Assembly (NCBI GenBank): GCA_902805655.1
Contig: CADCTF010000151.1
Coordinates: 1 to 39,863 of the forward strand
Direction of reading: 5' to 3'
Source of the DNA: an uncultured Acidimicrobiales bacterium
GTDB taxonomy: Bacteria; Actinomycetota; Acidimicrobiia; Acidimicrobiales; CADCTF01
Length of the DNA: 39,863 nt
The notes under the pieces are model-generated. The model had not been told where the DNA came from. It saw only the letters and a list, made by a program, of their open reading frames with translations, and made no database searches. Position 1 is the stretch's first letter. Every line of letters starts with the position of its first letter. Positions 24,279 to 32,300 of this stretch are shown here, one piece after another. Both the position numbers and the translations under genes were made by a program.

Positions 24279-25949
24279 CTACCGGTTCAGCCAGAGCTCA
24301 CGGACGGTGATGACGGACTGGGCGATGGGCGGTCCCTTGGTGGTGCGGTCCGGGAAGGTCCACTCGGTCACGTTCCGCACGTAGGGCTTGGCCGCGACGA
24401 TCGACAACGTGGGTCCGCCGAGCGAGAACGGCACCTCGTCGTTGAAGAGGATCGAGATCTCCTCGTAGACCTTCTTGCGGTCCTCGAACTCCGAGGTGGT
24501 GCGCCCACGCTCGAGGAGCTCGGTGAGCCGAGGGGTGCTGAAGTCGGTCACGTTGGCGGCTGCGCCCTTGGGGGGGCCGAACGCCGTCCCGAGATCCGGG
24601 TCGTTCTCGGAGCCGAGGCGCCAGCACTTGACGTCGTAGTCGGCGGTGTAGTCAGGCGGGGTGCCCACCGCTTCGGTGATGTGCACGGACTGCTCGACCT
24701 GGCGGAGCTCGGTCCGCACGCCGATTGCCGCCCACTGCTGTTGGGTGAGCAGAGACAGGTCGACCAACGAAGGATCCGGCGGGCAGTCGAAGCGCACGCT
24801 GACGGGCGTGCCGGGCGCCTTCCGGTCCGAGCGGCTGGGATCGTTGACGTAGGAAGCGAGCAGCTGCTTGGCCTTCTCCACGTCCTTCTTCGGATAGGTG
24901 GCCGCCGCCTTCTCCGAGTACCACGGCGAGTCCCGGCTGTAGAGCTGGGTCGAGGGCGGCACCATGCCGCCACCGCCGAGGACCTCGATGGCAGCCTCCT
25001 GATCCAAGGCATGCACCAGCGCCTGGCGCACCCGCTTGTCGTCGAGGGGCGGCTTGCCGGTGTTGAAGATGTTCGCCCCGGCGTTGTTGCCGAGGAACTC
25101 GTACACCTCGAAGCCGTAGCCCTTCGCGGTGTCCTTCGCCTTCTTGACGAGGCTCTGGCGCAGCGTGTGCATCATGTCGATCTCACCGGACTGCAGGCTG
25201 GCCAGCCGGGCGTCCTCGTCGGGGATCGGCTTGAACACCACTTCGTCCAGGTGGGGGAGGCCCTGGATCCAGTAGTTGGGGTTCTTCTTCACGACGAGCT
25301 GGCTGTCCCGCACCCAGCTGACGAAGATGAACGGCCCGGTTCCCACCGGGTGGGCCGAGATGTCGGCCCCGCGGGCCTCGTAGTTGGCCATGGAGAACGG
25401 CATGGCGGCCGCGCCGGCGAGCGTGTCGGCGAAGGCGGCGTTCGGACGCTCGAGCGTGTACCGCACCGTCAGCGGATCGACGACGATCATCGTCGTCCCG
25501 GCCAGCGTCGCCCTGGTACGGGCACCCGTGGCTGTGAGCACCTTGTCGAAGTTGTCCTTCAGCACGGCGGCGTTGAGCTCCGTGCCGTCGTGGAACTTGA
25601 TGTTCGGCCGCAGCTTGACCGTCCACTCCCTGAGGTCGTCGCTGGTCTCCAGCGACTCCGCGAGGAAGGGCCGCATCTTGCCGCTCCGGTCACGCATGAG
25701 GAGCGTGTCGTAGATGGCGCGGTTCACCGAGGCGCCGGACTCAGCCGCAGAGTCCTTTCCCGGCTGCCAACCGGCGGTCTCCGCCTCCAGCCCGATGACG
25801 ACGCGGCCGCCCGGCTTGGGTGGGCCGTCGCTCAGCGCCGTGTCGTCGGAGCCGCCGCCGCCGTCGGAGCCGCAAGCTCCGACCACCAGGCTCGTGACAG
25901 CCAGCAGCGCAACGGCACGGAGCCGGAGGCGGGCACTGAAGTGGCTCAT
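24279..25949 (-). CDS. Family-5 (peptide/nickel-type) solute-binding lipoprotein
   Basis: 556 aa from ATG 25949, with GGGGGA four nt upstream; the frame extends to 25976. The lipobox VVGACG is followed by a Gly/Ser-rich tether. The SBP_bac_5 body is complete: RAIYDTLLMRD, FHDGTELNAAVLKDNFDKV, PVGTGPFIFVSW, NPNYW, IPDEDARLASLQSGEIDMMH, KRVRQALVHALDQEAAI. It would capture an oligopeptide, opine or similar ligand outside the membrane. No permease or ATPase of the Opp/Dpp type lies in this window. A CRP/GlxR-type palindrome stands about 54 bp upstream of the start. A paralogue lies at 36129-37796. Ligand unknown. Confidence 0.9.
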   Translation of the reverse strand: MSHFSARLRLRAVALLAVTSLVVGACGSDGGGGSDDTALSDGPPKPGGRVVIGLEAETAGWQPGKDSAAESGASVNRAIYDTLLMRDRSGKMRPFLAESLETSDDLREWTVKLRPNIKFHDGTELNAAVLKDNFDKVLTATGARTRATLAGTTMIVVDPLTVRYTLERPNAAFADTLAGAAAMPFSMANYEARGADISAHPVGTGPFIFVSWVRDSQLVVKKNPNYWIQGLPHLDEVVFKPIPDEDARLASLQSGEIDMMHTLRQSLVKKAKDTAKGYGFEVYEFLGNNAGANIFNTGKPPLDDKRVRQALVHALDQEAAIEVLGGGGMVPPSTQLYSRDSPWYSEKAAATYPKKDVEKAKQLLASYVNDPSRSDRKAPGTPVSVRFDCPPDPSLVDLSLLTQQQWAAIGVRTELRQVEQSVHITEAVGTPPDYTADYDVKCWRLGSENDPDLGTAFGPPKGAAANVTDFSTPRLTELLERGRTTSEFEDRKKVYEEISILFNDEVPFSLGGPTLSIVAAKPYVRNVTEWTFPDRTTKGPPIAQSVITVRELWLNR

Positions 25950-25991
25950 GGGTCCCCCTGAGTTAGGACGGCGCACACGCGGACGAGTGGC

Positions 25992-26015
25992 TACGTGTGA
26001 CGGGCGTCACACGTA
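25992..26015. promoter_or_regulatory. CRP/GlxR-type palindromic operator
   Basis: Two perfect 11-bp arms (TACGTGTGACG and its complement) flank a GG centre. Inside is the exact TGTGA-N6-TCACA consensus of cAMP receptor proteins (positions 25996-26011). It is about 54 bp upstream of the solute-binding gene's start and 57 bp after the zinc permease stop. No T-tract follows, so it is an operator and not a terminator. No CRP homologue is in this window. Confidence 0.8.
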
Positions 26016-26071
26016 CCGTATTCCTGTCCGGCGAGTGGTTGGTGTCGCGGCTGGGACTCCCGCTCGGCGGG

Positions 26072-26953
26072 CTACCCGGCGGTGGTCCGCAGGTCCTTGA
26101 CGGCAGGTGCTCCGTGCTCCTGCATGCCGGCGGTGCGGTGCAGGCCCCGCCGGCCGGTGATGGCGAAGACCACGCCGAAGAGGGCGGCTCCGACGAGCAC
26201 GATGGTGGGGCCGGACTGCACGTCGAGGTGGTAGCTGAGGTTCATGCCGACGAAGCCGGTGAACGCGCCGATGCCCGTGGCCAGCAGGAGCATGCGGCTG
26301 AACGAGTCGGTGAGCATCCGGGCGACGGTGGCCGGGATCACGAGCGTGGCCGCGATGAGCGTCACGCCGAGCACCTGCATGGTGGCCAGGATCGACGCGG
26401 CGAGCACCACCATCAACAGCGCATCGATGCGGGCGGTGGGCACGCCTGACGCCTCGGCCACCTCCGGGTCGAAGGTGGTGAAGAGCAGCGGACGGTAGAA
26501 GAGGAACACCACCAGCGCCACGGCGGCGGTGACGGCGATGACGGCCCACACGTCCGAGCGGGACACGCCGAGGATGCTGCCGAAGAGGGCGGCGTCGAAG
26601 CTTCGCCCGGCGCGGCCGAAGACGGCGAACAGGGCGAGGCCGAGCGCGAACGAGGCGGTGGTGATGACACCGATGGCCGCGTCGGCGCCGATCACCCGAC
26701 GCCGGGTCACGCCGTTGATCATCAGGGCGGAGGCGACCCCCCAGGCGCCGGCACCGAGGAGGAAGTTGACGCCCAGCAACGAGCTGGCCGCGAAGCCGCC
26801 GAAGATGGCGTGCGAGAGGCCGTGGCCGATGTAGCTCATGCCCTTCAGCACCACGTACACGCCGACGAGCCCACAGAGCGCTCCGGCGAAGGTGGCGACC
26901 ACCACGCCGTTGCGGAAGAACTCGAACTCGAACGGCTGCAACAGGGTGTCCAC
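26072..26953 (-). CDS. Metal ABC transporter permease (ZnuB/AztB type)
   Basis: 293 aa. The start is GTG 26953, overlapping the ATPase stop by one base (TAGTG), so translation is coupled. Eight or nine membrane helices can be followed, beginning FFRNGVVVATFAGALCGLVGVYVVLKGMSYIGHGLSHA. The family loop motif (SHAIFGG, then GVITTASFALGLALF) and LQVLGVTL-type segment (MQVLGVTLIAATLVIPA) match the ABC-3 family of Zn/Mn permeases. Forms the membrane channel for the binding lipoprotein and ATPase encoded upstream. The C-terminal 25 residues (RGLHRTAGMQEHGAP) include His residues that could bind metal, a weak idea. Confidence 0.9.
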   Translation of the reverse strand: MDTLLQPFEFEFFRNGVVVATFAGALCGLVGVYVVLKGMSYIGHGLSHAIFGGFAASSLLGVNFLLGAGAWGVASALMINGVTRRRVIGADAAIGVITTASFALGLALFAVFGRAGRSFDAALFGSILGVSRSDVWAVIAVTAAVALVVFLFYRPLLFTTFDPEVAEASGVPTARIDALLMVVLAASILATMQVLGVTLIAATLVIPATVARMLTDSFSRMLLLATGIGAFTGFVGMNLSYHLDVQSGPTIVLVGAALFGVVFAITGRRGLHRTAGMQEHGAPAVKDLRTTAG

Positions 26954-27747
26954 TAGGCCCCGGTCCTCCGCAGTGACACGACGTTGTCGCGGGCCACGTA
27001 GTCGTCGAGCACCACGGGCATGCCGGCGTGCTCGAGGATCCGCACCTTGGCGCCATAGGTCCGCTCCAGCACGTCGGCCGTGAGCACCTCCCGCGGCGTG
27101 CCCGCGCCGATGACCTCGGTGTTGAGGCACACCAGGTGGGGGAGGTGGGCCGCCATGCCGTTGAGGTCGTGGGTCGTCAGGACGATGGCCAGGCCGTCGC
27201 GGTGCAGGTCCTCGAGGAGATGCAGCACTTCATGGCGCGTGCGCACGTCGACGCCGGAGGTCGGCTCGTCCATCAGCAGCAGCTCCGGCCGGCCGAGCAT
27301 GGCCCGGGCGATGAACACGCGCTGCTGCTGACCGCCGGAGAGCTCGCGGATGTGGCGGTTGGCCAGGTGCGCTATGCCGAGACGCTCGAGCACCTCGAGC
27401 ACCTCGGCCTTCTCCGCCTGGCTGCGCCACGGCAGGATCCGACCTCGGGTGCGGGCCATCAGCACGCACTCGGCAACCGTCACCGGGAAGCTCCAGTTGA
27501 TGGCATCGACCTGGGGCACGTAGCCGATCCGCAGACCGGGCTTGCGGTGCACCGCCCCGGCCAAGGGGCGAACGCTGTCGAGCAGAACGCGCAACAGCGT
27601 CGTCTTGCCCGAACCCGATGGGCCGACGACGCCGGTGAACTGGCAGTCGGTGATGGTGAGGTCGACGTTCACCAGAACGGGGGTGGAGGCGTAGCTGCAG
27701 GTGACGCGCTCCAGCCGCAGCAGCGGCGTGGCTCGCCGGTCGCTCAT
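26953..27747 (-). CDS. Metal ABC transporter ATPase (ZnuC/AztA type)
   Basis: 264 aa. Walker A GPSGSGKTT near 42-50, the signature LSGGQQQR near 135, Walker B LLLMDEPTSGVD, and the switch His in TTHDLNG are all present, so it should be active. The Q-loop context IGYVPQVDAINWSFPVTVAECVLM is typical of Zn/Mn importers. Its ATG overlaps the lipoprotein stop by four bases (ATGA) and its own stop overlaps the permease start, so the three proteins are tightly coupled. Powers uptake of zinc or manganese; zinc is favoured by the third His in the lipoprotein and by the adjacent Zur-like gene. Confidence 0.93.
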   Translation of the reverse strand: MSDRRATPLLRLERVTCSYASTPVLVNVDLTITDCQFTGVVGPSGSGKTTLLRVLLDSVRPLAGAVHRKPGLRIGYVPQVDAINWSFPVTVAECVLMARTRGRILPWRSQAEKAEVLEVLERLGIAHLANRHIRELSGGQQQRVFIARAMLGRPELLLMDEPTSGVDVRTRHEVLHLLEDLHRDGLAIVLTTHDLNGMAAHLPHLVCLNTEVIGAGTPREVLTADVLERTYGAKVRILEHAGMPVVLDDYVARDNVVSLRRTGA

Positions 27748-28757
27748 TGGGGGTACTTCGCCCGGTCCGGCGCGACGTTACGGACCTCGACCGCCCTGAG
27801 GGCGGCCGCGTTCCCGCCGAGTGCTTCGGTCATGGTGATGTAGTCGAAGCGCATCAGGCCCAGCCACGAGTGCTCGGGCTCACCGGGCTTCCCCGGAAGG
27901 TCGTCGTCACGCAGCTCGTCGACGTACCTCACGCCGGCCTCCCTGCCGATCTGCTCGAGGACCGGGCTGGGGAAGACCTCGGAACCGAAGATGGCCTTCA
28001 CCCCCTGGCTCTTCACCTGGTTGATGAGGGCACCGACCTCGGCGGCCGTCGGGTCCTCGAAGTCCGACACCTGGATGGCGCCGATCACCTTCCAGTCGTA
28101 CGTCTTGGCGAAGTAGGCGTAAGCGTCGTGGTAGGTGAGCAGCTCGCGCTTGGGGATCGTCGCGAACGACGTGCGCATCGCTGCGTCGAGCTCGTCGATC
28201 AGCGCAGAGAACTTGTCGAAGTTGGCCGCGTAGTACTCCGCGTTGGGCGGGTCGCGCTTCGACATGTCGTCCCGCACGATCCGGGCATAGGTGCGGACCA
28301 ATGTGGGATCTGTCCAGAGGTGCGGGTTCGGCTTGCCCTCTTCCCTGGGGAACGAGAAGTCGTAGAGGTACTCGCTCGGCGAGATGGCCAACGTGCCGAG
28401 CTCGACGAGCTCGGCGCCGGGCTTCAGGTTGCCCTTGGCCAGCTCCTTGGTTGGCTCCTCCAGCACGAGGCCGTTGAGGTAGACCACGTCGGCCCGGCTC
28501 AGCAGTCGGGCCACGCTCGGCTTGGGCTCGAACGTGTGGGAGTTGGTGCCCTCCGGGACGATGCCCTCCACGTCGGCGCGATCGCCGACGATGTTGGCCA
28601 CGATGCTCGTGATCGGAGCAACGGTGGTGGCCACCCGCAGCCGCCCGTCCGCCGAGCCCCCCCCTCCCTCATCGCCGGCCTCGCCGCATGCGGCCAAGAG
28701 GAACCCCAACACCAGCAGCAGGACGACAGTCCCGCTCGATTTCTTGCGTACCGGCAT
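27744..28757 (-). CDS. Zinc-type metal-binding lipoprotein (cluster A-I)
   Basis: 337 aa. Signal peptide with lipobox LAACG (near 20-24). It is a ZnuA/TroA-type cluster 9 binding protein. Metal ligands expected by family appear as His in NSHTFEPKP, His in PNPHLWTDP and His in TYHDAYAYFAKTY; the third His, not Glu, is a mark of zinc-selective members. There is no His-rich loop of the E. coli ZnuA type. It is the first gene of the uptake operon. TAACTT (28764-28769, minus strand) lies 6 nt before the ATG, so the transcript is probably leaderless. Divergent from the Zur-like gene by 73 bp. Confidence 0.92.
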   Translation of the reverse strand: MPVRKKSSGTVVLLLVLGFLLAACGEAGDEGGGGSADGRLRVATTVAPITSIVANIVGDRADVEGIVPEGTNSHTFEPKPSVARLLSRADVVYLNGLVLEEPTKELAKGNLKPGAELVELGTLAISPSEYLYDFSFPREEGKPNPHLWTDPTLVRTYARIVRDDMSKRDPPNAEYYAANFDKFSALIDELDAAMRTSFATIPKRELLTYHDAYAYFAKTYDWKVIGAIQVSDFEDPTAAEVGALINQVKSQGVKAIFGSEVFPSPVLEQIGREAGVRYVDELRDDDLPGKPGEPEHSWLGLMRFDYITMTEALGGNAAALRAVEVRNVAPDRAKYPQ

Positions 28758-28763
28758 CTCCGG

Positions 28764-28824
28764 AAGTTAAGGCGATCTGGACGCTAATGCCAACAGGTCG
28801 CAACTTCTTGCTCCCCGCTACTGT
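28764..28824. promoter_or_regulatory. Divergent leaderless promoters with candidate Zur operator
   Basis: Leftward -10 TAACTT (28764-28769) and rightward -10 TACTGT (28819-28824) each stand 6 nt from a start codon. Between them, 28772-28801 is an imperfect 30-bp dyad: GCGA-N-CTG-N3-GC on the left, mirrored by GC-N3-CAG-N-TCGC on the right. It does not resemble the known TGAAAATGATTTTCA-like Zur box, so the operator call is an inference from position. Confidence 0.4.
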
Positions 28825-28830
28825 CGGAAG

Positions 28831-29301
28831 ATGCCGACCTCCGAACCGCTCGATCGGGTGCTAGAGCTGCTCCGGTTGCGCGGCGGCCGGGTGACGACGG
28901 CGAGACGGGCCATCCTGCAGGCGCTCTTGCTGCACCGTGAGCACCTGACGGCCGAGCAGCTCACGGCCGAGGTGCACGTGGTCCATCCCGACATCTCGGA
29001 GTCGACGGTGTACCGCTTCCTCGACGACCTGGAGACGCTGGGCGTCGTGGACCACGTGCACCTGGGACACGGGCCGGCCGTCTACCACCTGTTCGAGGAT
29101 CGGCATCAGCACCTGGTGTGCGAGTCGTGCGGCCAAGTGGTCGAGATCCCGGCCAAGACGCTGGACCCCCTCCGGGCCGTGCTCAGCTCGCAGTTCCGCT
29201 TCGAGCTCGAGGCTCGGCACTTCGCGCTCCCCGGCTATTGCGAGGGGTGCGCCCCCTCGGCGCGCGCCACCGCCGACGTCCGACTGGCACCGTCGGACTG
29301 A
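28831..29301 (+). CDS. Fur-family metalloregulator, probably Zur
   Basis: 156 aa. Winged-helix N-terminal part with TTARRAILQALL and the recognition helix around SESTVYRFLDDLETLG. The dimerisation/metal domain holds HQHLVCESCG (His92, His94, Cys97, Cys100) and a second Cys pair Cys137/Cys140, the four-Cys structural zinc site of the Fur family. Gene context (divergent from a zinc-type importer) points to Zur: with zinc bound it would repress the importer. Fur or Mur cannot be excluded. Start ATG 28831 is fixed by the -10 box 6 nt upstream. Confidence 0.9.
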   Translation: MPTSEPLDRVLELLRLRGGRVTTARRAILQALLLHREHLTAEQLTAEVHVVHPDISESTVYRFLDDLETLGVVDHVHLGHGPAVYHLFEDRHQHLVCESCGQVVEIPAKTLDPLRAVLSSQFRFELEARHFALPGYCEGCAPSARATADVRLAPSD

Positions 29302-29374
29302 GCCGATGCCGACCGAGTGCGGGCGGCCTCGGAGAGGTTCGATTCCTGGACGGACGGACGGGCTCAGGACGAAA

Positions 29375-29387
29375 TAGCCTGGCTCCC
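29375..29387 (+). promoter_or_regulatory. Leaderless-type promoter of the pseudokinase-cyclase gene
   Basis: TAGCCT (29375-29380) is 7 nt before GTG 29388 and supports that start. It lies in the 86-bp gap after the Zur-like gene, so this gene has its own promoter. Confidence 0.4.
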
Positions 29388-32300
29388 GTGGCCTCTGGGC
29401 AAGGTCTCTTCGGAGGGCGGTACGAGGTGTTGGAGGCGCTCGGCCAGGAGGGGGAGTGCCGCGTGTTCCGTGCGGTCGACCGCCAGCACGGGCGCGCCGT
29501 CTGGCTCGGGGTCCGGCCCGTCCGGTCGGCGGAGGAGCGCGAGCACCTCCTGCGCGACGCCCACGCGCTGCTGACGATGGCCCCGCACCCCGGCCTGCCG
29601 GTCGTGCGGGACGACTTCTTCGACGGCGACGAGCACGTGCTGGTGCGCGACTGGGTCCAGGGCACCCCGCTCTCCCAAAGCTTGGACCAACGGGGTGATC
29701 CCGGGCTCCCACCCTCGGCCGTGCTGCGGTGGCTCCGGCAGGCGGCTGACGTCCTCGACCACCTGCACGACCAGGACCCGCCCTTTGCGCACGGCTCCGT
29801 GTGTCCCGCGCACCTGGTCCTGTCGCCGAGCGGTGTCCTTTGGTTGACCAATGCGGGCATCCGGCCCTCGATCACGGGCTCGAGCGCACAACCGTGGCTC
29901 GCGCCGGAGCTGGCGCGGGGCGACCACCCGTCCCCGGCATCCGATGTCTACGGGCTGGCGGCGACCGCCTTCACCCTGCTCACCGGTGAGTCCCGCGTGG
30001 ACGCCGACCGTCACCTGGACGGGATCGATCCAGCGTTGGTGAAGGTCGCCCGGCGGGCCCTGGCGCGTGGGCTCGACCCGGATCCGGCTCGGCGCCCGAG
30101 CCGAGCGCGTGAGCTGGTCGAACGCCTGGAGCATGCCTACGAGGCTGATCTTCCCACCGGCGAGCTGACGTTCTGCCTCACCGACGTGGAGGACTCGACG
30201 CCCCAGTGGGACGCGAACCCGGCGGGGATGCAGGTGGCCATGACGCGGCTCCGCGACCACATCGCGGAGCTGGTCGACGAGCACGGTGGTCGTCTCCCGC
30301 GGTCCCAGGGCGAGGGGGACAGCACGCTGTCCGTGTTCCCCAGGGCCCACAGTGCCGTGGCCATGATCGTCGGCGTCCATCGTGCGCTCGCCGAGGAGGA
30401 CTGGCCGGTGGGGATCCGCCTGCGGGTGCGAGCCGGGCTGCACACCGGCACCGCCGAGCTTCGCGATGGCGACTACTTCGGGTCGACGGTGAGTCGCACG
30501 GCTCGCCTTCGGGGCCTGGCGGCCGGCGGCCAGACGATGCTCTCCGGTGCGACCGCGAGCCTCGCCTCCGACCGGCTGCCGGCAGGTACTGCGCTGGTCG
30601 CGAAGGGCCGACAGCAGCTCAAGGGACTTGCCCGGCCCGAGGACGTCTTCGAGCTCGTCGACGAGCGACTCGTTCGCGATGACCAGCGTGCGCACGTGGC
30701 GATCGAGGCATCGGGGCGGGTGCCACTGCCGAGCCACTTCACCCGTCCGGCGCCCACCACCCACGTCGGTCGCCAGGACGTGCTCGCCGGCCTCCACCGG
30801 CGTTGGGCCGACGTCATCGCCGGCGGCTCGATGCTGGTGACCGTGTCGGGGCCACCGGGCATCGGCAAGACGCGACTCGCCGACGAGCTCGCCCGCGACC
30901 TCCACGGCCAGGGCGCCACCGTCCTCTTCGGCCGCAGCTACCAGGAGAGCTTCCGGCCGTACCAGGCCATGGCCGAGGCGATGCGCCGGCTGGTCGACCA
31001 CATCGGCGTCGAGCGGCTGCTCGCAGGCCGCGGCGAGTACGAGCCCTTGATCACGCGACTGCTTCCCGAGCTGGCGACGGGACGGCCGCCTGCGGGCCCG
31101 GTGGCTCGCCAAGACCCTGAGACCGAGCGGTTCCTGCTGTTCGAGTCGGTCGTCGCACTGTTGCGGGACGCATCCGCCCAGGCCCCCATCCTCCTCGTGC
31201 TGGACGACCTGCAGTGGGCCGACCATCCGACCCTGCTGCTCCTCACCCACGTGCTGCGAGCTTCGACGGACGTGCCTGTCCTGGTGCTCGCCACCTATCG
31301 CGACGTGGAGGTGAGTCGCCACGACCCGCTGGCCAAGGTGCTCGTCGAGCTCCGGCGAGAGGGGTTGGCGCACAACGTCGCCGTCGCCGGATTGGACGAG
31401 CCCGAGGTGGCGGAGCTCATCGAGGCCTTCGACGTCCCGGGTGCGCCTTCCGCGCTCCTCAAGGCCGTGAGCCGTGAGACCGAAGGCAACCCCTTCTTCA
31501 TCGGGGAGGTGCTCCGGCACCTCTTGGAGAGCGGCTCTCTGCGGCAGGAGGGCGGACGGTGGCTCTACGCACCCGGAGCCGATGACGGCGGCGTGCCCGA
31601 GACCGTGCGGGAGGTGCTCGATCGCCGCATCGAACGGCTGTCGCCCTCGGCCACGCGGATCCTGCAGCTGGCCGCGGTGATCGGGCGGGAGTTCGAGCTC
31701 GACCTGCTCGCCCAGGTCTGCGGGCTCTCGACCGATGGCGTGCTCGATGACATCGAGGAGGCGCTGGCCGCGGAGGTGGTGACCGAGGACCGCACGCAGT
31801 ACGGGCGCTATGCGTTCAGCCACGCGCTCATCCGCCAGGTGCTCTACGGCGACATCTCGGCGACCCGGCGGGCGCTGCACCACCGCCGTGTCGCCAGCGC
31901 ACTCGAGAACGCCTCTCGCGACGACGACGTCAACCTGAACGTCATCGCCCACCACTTCCTGCTCGGCGCTCCGGCGGGAGACGTCGACAAGGCGGTGTCG
32001 TACGCCCGACGGGCCGGGTGCGCCGCGATGGACGCGCTCGCCTACGAGGAGGCGGCCGAGCTCTTCCAGCGCGGCCTGGCCTTCGCCACCGAGCCGGGCC
32101 AGCGCGCCGAGCTGCTGCTCGGCTCGAGCGAGGCGCTCCAGGCCTCCGGGGACCCCACCGAAGCCCGGTCCGTCGCCGCCTCCGCCATCGAGCTGAGCAA
32201 GGAGCTCGGCGATCGGGATCTGCAGGGCCGTGCCGCGCTGCGCCACGCCACGTGCCAGGCCGTCGGCTTCGGGGCGGAGTGGGGACGCGTGGACCTGGCC

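Noticed and set aside
25992-26015. Reading the palindrome as the terminator of the zinc operon
   Set aside because: No T-tract follows on the minus strand, the symmetric centre leaves a two-base loop, and the sequence matches the CRP consensus exactly.
28758-28830. Canonical actinobacterial Zur box
   Set aside because: I searched the spacer by eye for a TGAAAATGATTTTCA-like motif and found none; only the imperfect dyad was seen.
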